NCBI GenBank assembly: GCA_021797025.1
Contig: JAKAAK010000029.1
Location: 1 to 18,361 of the forward strand
Reading direction: 5' to 3'
Source: Thermoplasmata archaeon
Lineage (GTDB): Archaea; Thermoplasmatota; Thermoplasmata; Thermoplasmatales; Thermoplasmataceae
Length of the DNA stretch: 18,361 nucleotides
The position numbers and the translations under genes were made by a program. The notes under the pieces were generated by a model that searched no databases, was not told where the DNA came from, and was given only the letters and a program-made list of their open reading frames with translations. This document shows positions 6,941 to 14,388 of the stretch, piece by piece (within the stretch, counting starts at the first letter, position 1; the number at the start of each line of letters is the position of its first letter).

Positions 6941-7342
6941 ATCTTTTTACCTCATTGTTTCAAAAGAAGTTTTTTCTCTGTTATTAACAATTATACTGTT
7001 ATTAATAGGACTTATAATTACATTAATATTGTACATAACAGATCCAACGCAATTAAATATGTAACATCTTAATACTATTATTAGTGATTGTTATAATTTA
7101 ACATATAGATTATTATTTAATTTTTATGATAACATCGCAAAACAAACGTTTATATTAATATTTATATCATATAATATTTAAATTAAACATGTAGTAGATA
7201 ATAAATATAGTGAATAACTAAATAGTATTATCAAACAAATATTAGATTAAATGTGATAAATCATATTATAGTTCAGTTATATTATCGATAAGTTTTTATA
7301 GAAGTTTATAATAACCTATATGCCTTGAAAGAGGTGATGAAA

Positions 7343-7702
7343 ATGGCAGAGGTTAAGGAAATAAAAGAAACAGAAAAGAACGAAAAGGGACTGCTAATGG
7401 AAAGCAAATTTTCATACCCAGGTGAGGTTGTGACCAGGGAGTCTATGAATAGAATGGACGATGTCTCAGAGGAAATCTTTGATGTTTTCAGAAAATATGA
7501 TCTCTCCATCTGGGATGCTAAAACCATAATGCCGTTCCTGATTGCAAAAATTGCAGGCGAGGCAAATGACAATGAAATGGACATTGTGGAATACATAGAC
7601 TTTTATCTAAAGCCAAACACAGTGGAGCTTTCCAGGGACCTAAGGAACTTTAGGAAGTTCTCCGGGAGTCTTCATCACAGAGTTGAAAGCGTAAAACGCT
7701 AA
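7343..7702 (+). CDS. Unrecognised 119-residue soluble protein
   Basis: I do not recognise this family. The start is set at the ATG at 7343 because GAGGTGAT (7331-7338), matching the 16S rRNA tail complement, lies 4-5 bases upstream. The longest ORF starts at a TTG at 7325 and would put that sequence inside the gene. The first 20 residues are Lys/Glu-rich and probably flexible. They are followed by FSYPGEVVTRESM and a predicted helical core with EEIFDVFRKYDLSIWDAK, MPFLIAKIAGEAND and MDIVEYIDFYLKP. The C-terminus is basic (RDLRNFRKFSGSLHHR). No signal peptide, membrane helix or metal motif is visible. A TATA-like TTTTTATAG near 7292-7301 would give a leader of about 20 bases. That leader and its strong ribosome binding site are unlike most neighbours, which look leaderless. 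It stands alone between AT-rich gaps. Confidence 0.8.
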   Translation: MAEVKEIKETEKNEKGLLMESKFSYPGEVVTRESMNRMDDVSEEIFDVFRKYDLSIWDAKTIMPFLIAKIAGEANDNEMDIVEYIDFYLKPNTVELSRDLRNFRKFSGSLHHRVESVKR

Positions 7703-7714
7703 TAAGTAATTGTA

Positions 7715-7754
7715 TGTTTTTTACTTTATTATTTTTAAGTTTATTTTATTTATA
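7715..7754 (+). terminator. T-rich terminator after the 119-residue gene
   Basis: The plus strand reads TATGTTTTTTACTTTATTATT and then further T runs to about 7754, starting 15 bases after the stop codon. Repeated oligo-T on the coding strand is the usual archaeal termination signal. It also separates this gene from the moaC promoter. Confidence 0.55.
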
Positions 7755-7771
7755 GTGCAGATTTCTAAAAA

Positions 7772-7780
7772 CTTTTTAGT
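7772..7780 (+). promoter_or_regulatory. Possible TATA box of moaC
   Basis: CTTTTTAGT at 7772-7780 is centred 26 bases before the moaC ATG at 7802. No Shine-Dalgarno sequence precedes that ATG. Matching the consensus only moderately, it is supported mainly by spacing. Confidence 0.4.
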
Positions 7781-7801
7781 ACATAAATAACATAGTATCT
7801 T

Positions 7802-8242
7802 ATGATAGATATTACAGATAAAAATATTGTTAGCCGCGAGGCCATGGCCACAGGAACAATTACACTGGAGAAGGAGACAATAAAGCTAATAAAAGAAAAT
7901 ATGGTAAAAAAGGGAGATACCATTGAAACTGCCAAAATAGCCGGAACAATGGCGGTTAAAAACACATCATCAACAATACCATACTGCCACCCTGTACCGG
8001 TAATGTCCATAGATTTCAACTTTGAAATAAAGGAATCAAAAATAACTGTAACATGCAGGGTCAAGGCAATTTACAGGACAGGAGTGGAAATGGAGGCACT
8101 CAACGGCGTTCAGGTAGCCCTTCTGACAATATGGGACATGGTAAAATATCTTGAAAAGGATGAAACAGGCAATTATCCCCATACATCTATCGGAAATATT
8201 AGTGTAATTTATAAAAGAAAAGGTGATTCATATACATCATGA
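7802..8242 (+). CDS. moaC: Cyclic pyranopterin monophosphate synthase MoaC
   Basis: MoaC, working with MoaA, converts GTP to cyclic pyranopterin monophosphate, the first stage of molybdenum/tungsten cofactor synthesis in the cytoplasm. The 146-residue protein is near the usual 150-160 and carries all landmark motifs: MIDITDKNIVSREA at the start, AKIAGTMAVKNTS (K45), IPYCHPVPV (H63), the RTGVEMEALNGVQVALLTI block (E96, E98) and WDMVK (D112, K115). These match the active-site Lys, His, Glu and Asp residues known from E. coli MoaC. The gene starts at the ATG at 7802, probably leaderless. Its end overlaps the next gene, moaB, by 20 bases, so the two are surely co-transcribed. No moaA, moaD/E or moeA is in view; they must lie elsewhere if the pathway is complete. 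Confidence 0.95.
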   Translation: MIDITDKNIVSREAMATGTITLEKETIKLIKENMVKKGDTIETAKIAGTMAVKNTSSTIPYCHPVPVMSIDFNFEIKESKITVTCRVKAIYRTGVEMEALNGVQVALLTIWDMVKYLEKDETGNYPHTSIGNISVIYKRKGDSYTS

Positions 8243-8696
8243 AAATCATAAATATAATCTGAATTACCGTATAATTACAGTATCTACCAGCAGGACTATG
8301 GAGAATGATCAATCAGGAAATATAATGGAAAATCTCCTGAACAATAAAGCTTCACGTGGCCTGGTAAAAGATGATGAGGTCATGATACTTTCGGAAATCT
8401 TCAAAAATTACGAAAATACAGATGTTTTTATATTCATAGGGGGAACTGGAATATCGAGGCTTGACCAGACTTCAAAATCATTAAGAAAAATAGCTGATAG
8501 GGAAGTACCGGGATTCGGGCAATTATTCAGGGAAAAATCTGGCGGCATATTTCCTTACATGTCAGATGCGTCTTTATTCATTTATCAGAAAAAGATCATA
8601 TTTACATTACCGGGATCAGAAGATGCCCAGAAAATCGGCTTTGAAATAATCAATGACCTGGTAAATCATATTTATCATGAAATCAATAAGGAATAA
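8223..8696 (+). CDS. moaB: MoaB/MogA-type molybdopterin adenylyltransferase
   Basis: This protein activates molybdopterin by adenylation so that metal can be inserted. It has the expected fold markers in order: strand YRIITVSTSR (15-24), DQSGNIMENLL, FIFIGGTGISRLDQT with the GGTG loop and its conserved Asp, DREVPGFGQLFREKS, the Ser/Ala-rich helix region SDASLF, and LPGSEDA near the end. Length of 157 residues is normal. The start is unclear. In frame, only GTG at 8223 precedes the first strand; the first in-frame ATG would remove it. The GTG lies inside moaC, giving a 20-base overlap. A Shine-Dalgarno-like AGGTGAT (8221-8227) overlaps the GTG itself and is followed by an out-of-frame ATG at 8239 inside the moaC stop (ATGA). 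A non-standard start such as ATT 8226 or ATA 8232 cannot be excluded. Confidence 0.93.
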   Translation: MIHIHHENHKYNLNYRIITVSTSRTMENDQSGNIMENLLNNKASRGLVKDDEVMILSEIFKNYENTDVFIFIGGTGISRLDQTSKSLRKIADREVPGFGQLFREKSGGIFPYMSDASLFIYQKKIIFTLPGSEDAQKIGFEIINDLVNHIYHEINKE

Positions 8697-8725
8697 TGTT
8701 ATTAAGTTCCTGACATTTAAGTTTC

Positions 8726-9619
8726 ATGAAATTCATTGACCTTCATGAGGATATAGCATATTCTTCAATGTACCGGGATGTAATCCATGGAAATCTTCAA
8801 TCCTCCATAGATATGCTGAGAAAGTATTCTGGAAGTATCGTATTTTCAGTCGTTTTTCCCTTTGTATATATGGAAACCGGAATAGAAAATGAAAAATCAA
8901 TTCCGGATATTTCATTGGCATATGAACAACTGCGTTATTATAAAACCATTGCCGAAAAATACGATATAAATATAATGAAAACTCCAGAGACAAAAAACGG
9001 CCTGAATTTTCTCATATCCATGGAAGGGACTGATGTGCTGAATACGCCTGAAGATATTCTTATATTCCATGATCTGAGTTTGAGAAATCTCGGCCTTGCA
9101 TGGAATTTTGACACTAAATTTGCATCTTCATGCTATTCAAAAAAGGATTACGGTTTAACCGGTTATGGAGAAGAACTTATAAAAATATGCAATTCCAGTG
9201 GAATAATAATAGACCTTGCCCATGCAGGAAAAAAGACAATACTGGAGGCATGCGAGGTATCTGAAAAACCTGTTCTCGATTCCCATACAAATTTCATTAC
9301 TATTAAAAATAATAAAAGAAACATAGATGATGATTCCATAAAAGCAATAGTGGATACAGGTGGCGTTCTGGGCATTACGGGAATAAGGGATACATTGAAA
9401 ACGCCGGATCTAGATGGAATTATAGATAGTATGAACTTCCTGGGAGACCATTATGGATGGAATCATGTGGCACTTGGTACCGATTTTCTGGGCATATCCA
9501 TTGCACCCGACAATTTTTCTGACATAAATGCTGTGGAAAAACTAAAAGATGAACTGGGAATCCATGCTGAAGATGTGCTTTACAACAATGCAAAAAGAGT
9601 CATTGAAAAAAATTTATGA
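8726..9619 (+). CDS. Membrane dipeptidase (peptidase family M19)
   Basis: Peptidase M19 enzymes are dinuclear zinc hydrolases that split dipeptides, including dehydro- and D-amino-acid-containing ones. The 297-residue protein has the metal ligands in order: DLHED at the N-terminus (H7, D9), the bridging Glu in SMEGTD (E100), H166 in IDLAHAG, H187 in VLDSHTN, and D253 in VALGTDFLG. It is shorter than mammalian renal dipeptidase but within the range of prokaryotic members, and it lacks a signal peptide, so it is probably cytoplasmic. It starts at an ATG 29 bases after moaB, either read through from that operon or from its own weak promoter. It ends convergent with the hydroxyacyl-CoA dehydrogenase, overlapping by 6 bases. 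A role in finishing digestion of imported peptides fits a scavenger with a surface thermopsin; that link is inference. Confidence 0.9.
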   Translation: MKFIDLHEDIAYSSMYRDVIHGNLQSSIDMLRKYSGSIVFSVVFPFVYMETGIENEKSIPDISLAYEQLRYYKTIAEKYDINIMKTPETKNGLNFLISMEGTDVLNTPEDILIFHDLSLRNLGLAWNFDTKFASSCYSKKDYGLTGYGEELIKICNSSGIIIDLAHAGKKTILEACEVSEKPVLDSHTNFITIKNNKRNIDDDSIKAIVDTGGVLGITGIRDTLKTPDLDGIIDSMNFLGDHYGWNHVALGTDFLGISIAPDNFSDINAVEKLKDELGIHAEDVLYNNAKRVIEKNL

Positions 9620-10492
9620 CTTTTCTATGTCGTACCAGCCTCCCTTGCTATTCATTTTTATCTTGCTGTTCCCCTTATATCCGGCATATACCATTTCTTT
9701 GAGAATGGGTGGAGGCAGCATCCTTTCATCACCGGTTTCTGAATATAAATAATCGCCTATTTCTTTCATTGTATCCAGGCCAATTGTATCCATGAGCTCG
9801 AAGGGGCCCATGGGAAACCCGAATCCGAGCTTTGCCATCTTATCTATATCCTCCATGCTGGCTATTCCCTTCTCATACATTCTCAGGGATGCAACAAGCC
9901 AGGAATGAACAAAATTTGTGGTAAAAAATCCCGGGTAATCCTTAACAACTACCGGTTCCTTCCCCATAGACTTTGCCATGTCAATTACTGTATTCAATGC
10001 ATCCTGAGAAGTAAAGGGTGTTTTAACTACCTCTATGAGCTTCATTACAGGTGCAGGGTTGAACCAGTGCATGCCCAGTAATCTGCTTTTATTTTTAATA
10101 TTCATTCCGATTTCAGAGATCATGATCCCAGAAGTATTTGATGCTATAATCGCATTTTCTGGAATATTTTTTTCAATGCTTTCCATGACCTTCAGTTTAA
10201 GTGACATAATTTCAGGAACTGCTTCTATAACAAATTCCCTATCACTTAGTTTCCCATAATCAGTTGAGGTTGTTAGATTTTTCATGTAATTGTTTTTCTG
10301 ATCCTCTGTTATAGTCCCCTTCTGTACCAGCCTTGCCAGACCGAATTTACCATCAGCTATGCTATTCCTGGCATTCTTTAGAATATCTTCACTAATATCT
10401 ATAAGCAGGGTATCAAATCCCTGCCTGATGAATACCTGTGATATGCCCTGTCCCATTATTCCTGATCCTATTACTGCTACTTTCTTTGTCAT
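9614..10492 (-). CDS. 3-hydroxyacyl-CoA (3-hydroxybutyryl-CoA) dehydrogenase
   Basis: This 292-residue enzyme oxidises 3-hydroxyacyl-CoA to 3-oxoacyl-CoA with NAD(P), as in beta-oxidation or butyrate-type pathways. The Rossmann loop is [14 protein letters not shown] (5-18) with D32 at the end of strand 2, typical of NAD preference. Catalytic residues follow at the family spacing: S121 in ASNTSG, H142 in [13 protein letters not shown]154, and N193 in YPGFFTTN. The usual GFIxNR is changed to GFFTTN, but the Asn remains. The C-terminal helical domain ends in GGWYDIE, matching the typical GKGFYDY. Length equals that of stand-alone HBD/FadB2 proteins. It is monocistronic, with a TATA box at 10511-10521. 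No thiolase or enoyl-CoA hydratase is nearby. Confidence 0.94.
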   Translation of the reverse strand: MTKKVAVIGSGIMGQGISQVFIRQGFDTLLIDISEDILKNARNSIADGKFGLARLVQKGTITEDQKNNYMKNLTTSTDYGKLSDREFVIEAVPEIMSLKLKVMESIEKNIPENAIIASNTSGIMISEIGMNIKNKSRLLGMHWFNPAPVMKLIEVVKTPFTSQDALNTVIDMAKSMGKEPVVVKDYPGFFTTNFVHSWLVASLRMYEKGIASMEDIDKMAKLGFGFPMGPFELMDTIGLDTMKEIGDYLYSETGDERMLPPPILKEMVYAGYKGNSKIKMNSKGGWYDIEKS

Positions 10493-10510
10493 AGATACCT
10501 ATTCAACGAA

Positions 10511-10521
10511 ATAATAAAAAC
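10511..10521 (-). promoter_or_regulatory. TATA box of the hydroxyacyl-CoA dehydrogenase gene
   Basis: Minus-strand GTTTTTATTAT is centred about 24 bases before the ATG at 10492, the same spacing as other genes in the window. No ribosome binding site is visible in the short leader. Confidence 0.5.
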
Positions 10522-10682
10522 TTTGATAATTGATAAAAATTATATTGGTTTCTTATTGTCGTTTCGATTATACAGTGTCTAAATTATAATATTTAGTATG
10601 GGGGCTATAAAATGAAACACTTTTAACATACTATATTTGCTCATTTTGGATATAGTCCAGAATCCTACGATTTAAACAAAAT

Positions 10683-10695
10683 AAATTTAAGTATT
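10683..10695 (+). promoter_or_regulatory. TATA-like box of the 88-residue ORF
   Basis: AAATTTAAGTATT is centred about 26 bases upstream of the GTG at 10716. The core TTTAAGTAT also occurs at 894-902, upstream of the unknown 421-residue gene. Confidence 0.45.
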
Positions 10696-10715
10696 AAAAA
10701 CTGATATTAAAATTA

Positions 10716-10982
10716 GTGAAATTAAAAATATCGAGAATAAGAACTATTGTCGAGAGTTTTGTGAATGAGCAGTTCGGCGTAAGAGAGTTCAGGATAACAG
10801 CAGCAGTTCCTAACGAGAGTGGAAAATCCTGGAACATTTTAATTTCTTACAGTGTTCCATTATCACAGTACGTTAAATTGAACGAGGATAAATCAGAGTT
10901 AACTATGACTCTGGTAAAGTACTATTATTTAAATATTAATGACGAAGATGGTAAAATAACAGGATTTACTGAAATCCCATAA
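10716..10982 (+). CDS. Unrecognised 88-residue protein
   Basis: No family is recognised. A GTG start at 10716 is preceded by a TATA-like box at leaderless spacing. The protein begins MKLKISRIRTIVESFVNEQF, likely one amphipathic helix. Alternating strands follow: VREFRITAAVP, SWNILISYSVPL, ELTMTLVKYYYLNIND and GKITGFTEIP. This alpha-then-beta arrangement is typical of small soluble domains, and there is no signal or membrane segment. The frame stays open for 22 codons past the TAA stop into the retropepsin remnant, ending at a TGA (11049-11051) in its poly-A frameshift region. The composition matches neighbouring genes, so I regard it as a real short gene, although truncation cannot be excluded. 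Confidence 0.68.
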   Translation: MKLKISRIRTIVESFVNEQFGVREFRITAAVPNESGKSWNILISYSVPLSQYVKLNEDKSELTMTLVKYYYLNINDEDGKITGFTEIP

Positions 10983-10985
10983 CCG

Positions 10986-11181
10986 ATTAAAATATGGTTA
11001 ATAAAAGAAACAATAAAGGTCATTGGTACAAAAAGGTCAAAAAAAAATTGAGGCATTGTTTGATACCGGTGCTGAATTTGCATGTTTGAAAAATTTAGAC
11101 TTTGATGTAATAATTGGCGTTGAGATAATGCAACCTTTAGGACTTATATTAGATATGTCAACTGATAAAATTTTATTATAA
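10986..11181 (+). pseudogene. Remnant of a retropepsin-like aspartyl protease
   Basis: Two frames join into one protein-like sequence. Frame one gives IKVIGTKRSKK and then hits a run of nine A (11039-11047). The next frame continues IEALFDTGAEFACLKN, then FDVIIGVEIMQPLGLILDM and STDKILL, ending in TAA at 11179. ALFDTGAE is the active-site motif of retroviral-type aspartyl proteases, and DVIIGxxxxxxLGLxLD is the second conserved block of the same family (usually IIGMDFL...G). Removing one A from the homopolymer restores the frame. Even so, only about 7 residues separate the DTGA motif from the second block, where roughly 40-50 are normal, so the flap and middle are missing. The copy is therefore non-functional. 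There is no clear start codon. Confidence is good on family and moderate on exact limits. Confidence 0.6.
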
Positions 11182-11241
11182 GATAATAATAAAATCGATA
11201 TGCTAATTTAGGGTGTTTTATGGGCACATGGGAAGGTATTA

Positions 11242-11343
11242 ATGGCATTCCGTATTGTTTCCCTTGCACTTTTTATTGTTGCCAGGAATACCGGAGGATT
11301 GAACTTCGAAGAAAATGGAATTAAAAAGTTAAATAACCTTTAG
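11242..11343 (+). other. Short open segment of uncertain nature before the MFS gene
   Basis: An ATG at 11242 opens 33 codons (MAFRIVSLALFIVARN..., ending NGIKKLNNL, TAG). Codon use looks protein-like: a hydrophobic stretch followed by an acidic/basic tail. An overlapping frame is also open. I recognise no family. It may be the 3' remnant of a decayed gene, like the retropepsin remnant just upstream, or a chance ORF. Apart from this and the MFS promoter, 11182-11356 holds nothing I can support. Confidence 0.2.
11329..11336 (+). promoter_or_regulatory. TATA box of the MFS transporter gene
   Basis: TTAAATAA is centred about 25 bases before the GTG at 11357. A leaderless message starting near the GTG is implied, which supports that start over the downstream ATG at 11393. 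Confidence 0.5.
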
Positions 11344-11356
11344 TAATAAACTAAAG

Positions 11357-12580
11357 GTGAAAAACCCGGGAAATAAACTTCTGTTAATAAACATGATAAT
11401 GCTTCTTTCCGTTACATTCACCATGAGGTCGTCAACAAATATGCTCATGACCGTTGTACCTATTTTTACCAAGTATGTAATAAACGCAGATGTACTCTTT
11501 GTTGGCCTAACAGCCACGCTTTACGGTATCGGTGGCATGGTTTCTAACATATTTGTGAATGGCAGAATCAGTGTTGATAAAACGCCTAGTGTTGTTTTTG
11601 TCTTCCTGGCTGTTATGACTCTGGGCATATTCTTCTATATATTTTCCAGCAATGTTTATGAGGTATTTGTATTATCCGCTGTTACCGGCCTTTCCATGGG
11701 AGTTGTCCAGCCATTATTAATGACAATCACCAACGCAATAGCACCTCCCAGAAGCAGGGATAGGTATATTGCAGCCTATACTGCATCACTATCACTGAGC
11801 CTAATCTTCGGTGTGCTTGTAGAGGGCCTTGTCATTTCATCCATAGATGTAAGGTATGCCTTTGTCATTTTCTTCTTTATTGCAGTGGCATCATCTATTA
11901 TCATGTTCTTCCTATCAAGAAGAATACATATACCGGCAAAATCAACCAAAACAAGGTCATTCAGGGAAATCATTTCCAGGGCATCAACATCACTTCACCA
12001 GGGAAAGGTTTTATTTGCAATGTTCGGCAATATATCATACGCATTTCCATTCATTCTGCTGATAACCTATGGAAGTATAATTGGCAGAGAATATGATGGC
12101 ATTGCTCCCAGCACATTCCTTTACCTCCTTGCATTGTTTTACGGAGTTTCTTTCCTTTCAAGGGTAATTCTATCTGTAAGACAGGTAAGGAACAAGGAAT
12201 ACCTGATGTATGCAGCATTTGCAGCAAGCATACTGGGGTATATACTTGTCGGAATCGATACTGGAATAGTGATGTTTATCGCTGCCCTCCTGATTCTCGG
12301 GTTTCCACACGGGTCCATATTTCCCCTATCCACCTCATATATAGCTGAAAGTGTTGATATGGAATATATGAACATTGTTTATTCCGTATTCCTGCTTATT
12401 ATGGATGTAATAGCCTTTGTAATACCATTTATATTCGGATTGATTTCAGATCTGTATACAATAAAAATAGCAATATATGTAACACTGATTCCAATGGCAT
12501 TTCTCATAATGCTTTCAGTGGGGGTCAATATAAGAGACAATAAAACAAAAAGGAAAAATTTAGAAGCGTCAAAGGCATAA
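11357..12580 (+). CDS. Major facilitator superfamily (MFS) transporter
   Basis: This 407-residue integral membrane protein has about 12 hydrophobic segments in two halves joined by a basic cytoplasmic loop (about 193-215, SRRIHIPAKSTKTRSFRE). Length and layout are those of MFS transporters, which move small solutes by proton- or substrate-coupled exchange. The loop between helices 2 and 3 reads NGRISVDKTPS, a weak form of motif A (normally GxLxDRxGRR). APPRSRDRYIAAYTASLSLS after helix 4 matches the usual helix 4-5 region. The C-terminal tail is basic (NKTKRKNLEASKA). The start is GTG at 11357 by TATA spacing. Substrate cannot be assigned: drug export and sugar or organic-acid uptake are all possible. 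The convergent CBS gene ends 5 bases away; no operon partner is evident. Confidence 0.92.
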   Translation: MKNPGNKLLLINMIMLLSVTFTMRSSTNMLMTVVPIFTKYVINADVLFVGLTATLYGIGGMVSNIFVNGRISVDKTPSVVFVFLAVMTLGIFFYIFSSNVYEVFVLSAVTGLSMGVVQPLLMTITNAIAPPRSRDRYIAAYTASLSLSLIFGVLVEGLVISSIDVRYAFVIFFFIAVASSIIMFFLSRRIHIPAKSTKTRSFREIISRASTSLHQGKVLFAMFGNISYAFPFILLITYGSIIGREYDGIAPSTFLYLLALFYGVSFLSRVILSVRQVRNKEYLMYAAFAASILGYILVGIDTGIVMFIAALLILGFPHGSIFPLSTSYIAESVDMEYMNIVYSVFLLIMDVIAFVIPFIFGLISDLYTIKIAIYVTLIPMAFLIMLSVGVNIRDNKTKRKNLEASKA

Positions 12581-12585
12581 AATAA

Positions 12586-13008
12586 TTATCTTATTCCAAA
12601 TTTGGATGCTATTTCCACCATATCTGATACATAATCACTGAAGAATTTCAGTATATCCCTAGATGTTATTATACCGGATATTTCACCATTATCAATTACC
12701 AGTAAACGCCTGATCCCATTTTTTGCCATGAGGTTTGCAACCTTCTCCATGGGCGTATCCGAGGGAACCGATGTTAATGGACTTGTCATAATTTCCCTCA
12801 ATAATACTTTCTGGGGGTCTTTACTTTTAGATGTTATTTTATTTATAAAGTCCCATTCAGTAACTATTCCCTCCGGAATCTTTCCATTGCCTATTATGAG
12901 GAAACCCTGCTGTTTTTCTGCCATTATATTAGAACCTTTCAGCGCATCCATATTTCCATCCACAATATGGCAGTCCTTTCTCATTATATCTTCAGCATAA
13001 AGCACCAT
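12586..13008 (-). CDS. Two-CBS-domain protein
   Basis: This 140-residue cytoplasmic protein consists of a Bateman pair. CBS1 is about residues 4-60 (EDIMRKDCHIV ... GKIPEGIVTEWDFINKI). CBS2 is about 70-127 (REIMTSPLTSVPSDTPMEKV ... GEISGIITSRDILKFF). Such pairs bind AMP, ATP, SAM or other adenosyl ligands and act as energy or metabolite sensors for other proteins. Both domains keep the terminal G-[IV]-[VI]-T-x-x-D motif that contacts ribose and phosphate (GIVTEWD, GIITSRD), so ligand binding is plausible. No output domain is fused. A short helical tail (SDYVSDMVEIASKFGIR) follows. Start is the ATG at 13008, with a TATA-like box 24 bases upstream. The partner protein is unknown. Confidence 0.93.
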   Translation of the reverse strand: MVLYAEDIMRKDCHIVDGNMDALKGSNIMAEKQQGFLIIGNGKIPEGIVTEWDFINKITSKSKDPQKVLLREIMTSPLTSVPSDTPMEKVANLMAKNGIRRLLVIDNGEISGIITSRDILKFFSDYVSDMVEIASKFGIR

Positions 13009-13026
13009 AATTAATGATATTATAAT

Positions 13027-13036
13027 GATATTTAAG
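13027..13036 (-). promoter_or_regulatory. TATA-like box of the CBS gene
   Basis: Minus-strand CTTAAATATC is centred about 24 bases before the ATG at 13008, consistent with a leaderless message. Confidence 0.45.
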
Positions 13037-13143
13037 ATAGATGTTATGGAAATATACCTGAAAGCTTGATTCTGTATTATAATGTCATCTGTATCCTTTT
13101 AATAGCAAAAAAATTAAGGATGGATCGCATAGTCATACTATTT

Positions 13144-13152
13144 GAAAGGTGA
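13144..13152 (+). promoter_or_regulatory. Shine-Dalgarno sequence of the carbamoylase gene
   Basis: GAAAGGTGA ends 6 bases before the ATG at 13159 and matches the archaeal 16S tail complement (GGTGA core). It fixes the start of this gene. With the gene at 7343, it is one of the few clear ribosome binding sites in the window. Confidence 0.6.
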
Positions 13153-13158
13153 ATAACA

Positions 13159-14352
13159 ATGCCACAGGAAAGTTTTCTTGAAATGTTCCACAGATTAACA
13201 TCTGTTGGGTGGGACCCCGAGAAGGGCGTAAACAGGCTAGCCTTGAATGATTACGACATAAAGGCCAGGAAAAATTTAGAGGAGGAAATGGGGAAAGTCA
13301 ATGCAGAAATTGACCATGATGATGCGGGATTAATATTCGGTTCACTGGGTTCCGGTGATAACACTGCAATAGGGTCCCATATGGATTCTGTTCCAAACGG
13401 TGGAAGGTTTGATGGCTTCTATGGAGTAATGTCTGCAATGCAGTTACTGAAAGATGGTCTGGCATCTTCTAATAAAAAAATAACTGCAATTGATTTCACC
13501 AATGAAGAAGGATCTAGATTCCAGCCATCACTACTGGGATCAGGAATGTCCACAGGAGTTTTTACAAAGGAATTTACATACTCAAGAACAGACAGTACGG
13601 GAATAACCTTCGGCGAGGCGCTGGAGAAATCCGGTTATATGGGCTCTATAGAAAATAGAGTCAAGAATCAGGACATATCGAGATACCTTGAATTGCATAT
13701 AGAGCAGGGACCGGTACTCGAACTGGAAGGATATTAAATCGGAATACCCAGAGGCATAGTAACTATGGTTGTAAACAATGTAGTATTCACCGGTGAGTCC
13801 AATCAGGCGGGACCTACACCCATGAAGGTCAGGAAGGATTCATTAGTGGCTGCATCCAGATTCAATGTGGCCGTGAGAGACCTTGCAAGGGAATCCGGTA
13901 AAGAACTTGTAATGACTGTAGGGAAATTGAATAATTTTCCGAATGCATACAATGTTATACCCGGAAAGGTGGAATTGAACCTTGATACAAGAAGCCCTGA
14001 GAAATCGATTGCGGAGGAATATTCATCCATGGGCGGAGAAATAGCAAAAAAGATAGCCGATGAGGAAGGTGTTTCACTGGAGTATAAAAGACAGTGGATA
14101 ACGGAAACAACAATATTTGATGAGGACATGAAAAAAGAGATAGAAAAAACCTGCAAATCCCTGAATCTGAAATATAAATATCTCTACAGCTGGCCGGGGC
14201 ATGATGCACAGTATATGAACCGTGTTGTGCCCACAGCAATGATATTTATACCATCGCATAACGGAAGGAGCCATACCATCGAAGAATATTCATCAGACAA
14301 TGACCTTATAAATGGATATAATGTTCTGAAAAAAACTGTGGAAAGGTTATAA
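13159..14352 (+). pseudogene. N-carbamoyl-L-amino-acid hydrolase-like M20 amidohydrolase, interrupted by an in-frame TAA
   Basis: The whole region translates in one frame as a 397-codon M20-family amidohydrolase of the hydantoinase/carbamoylase type, close to the family's usual 400-410. Metal ligands are present: H74 and D85 in GSHMDSVPNGGRFDG, E116/E117 in TNEEGSRF, H180 in LELHIEQGP, and the late His in SHNGRSHT. The dimerisation domain includes FTGESNQAGPTPM. The family removes the carbamoyl group from N-carbamoyl amino acids, or acts on related ureido compounds. Codon 193, in the conserved stretch LELEGY-stop-IGIPRGIVT, is TAA (13735-13737); homologues usually have a coding residue such as Lys or Gln there. 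A single base change explains it, and the rest shows no further decay. As written, only a 192-residue fragment without the second part of the metal site would be made. Sequencing error, recent mutation or readthrough are all possible. Confidence 0.85.
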
Positions 14353-14362
14353 AATAAAAATG

Positions 14363-14388
14363 GGTTATTTTTTAAATAAATTATAACC
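14363..14388. terminator. Possible terminator between the two convergent broken genes
   Basis: An inverted repeat GGTTAT/ATAACC (14363-14368 and 14383-14388) flanks a T/A-rich loop containing TTTTTT. The plus-strand T run lies 16 bases past the stop of the carbamoylase gene. It overlaps the end of the convergent ThDP gene. Stem strength is low, so the T run is the main evidence. Confidence 0.35.

Larger units (their letters stand above)
6587..7342. other. AT-rich intergenic stretch with no firm gene
   Basis: About 750 bases separate the divergent thermopsin gene and the 119-residue gene at 7343. Composition is extremely AT-rich, especially 7000-7320, with several TATA-like tracts. A 67-codon plus-strand ORF at 6664 is Cys/Phe/Leu-rich with poor codon structure and does not look real. 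One minus-strand ORF with a Shine-Dalgarno sequence (6827-6940) is listed separately. No tRNA, structured RNA, insertion-sequence end or recognisable gene remnant could be supported. Confidence 0.6.

Noticed and set aside
13765..14352. Separate gene starting at the ATG at 13765
   Set aside because: It is the same frame as the ORF ending at 13737 and continues the M20 amidohydrolase without loss of residues. The ATG is an internal Met with no ribosome site or TATA box.
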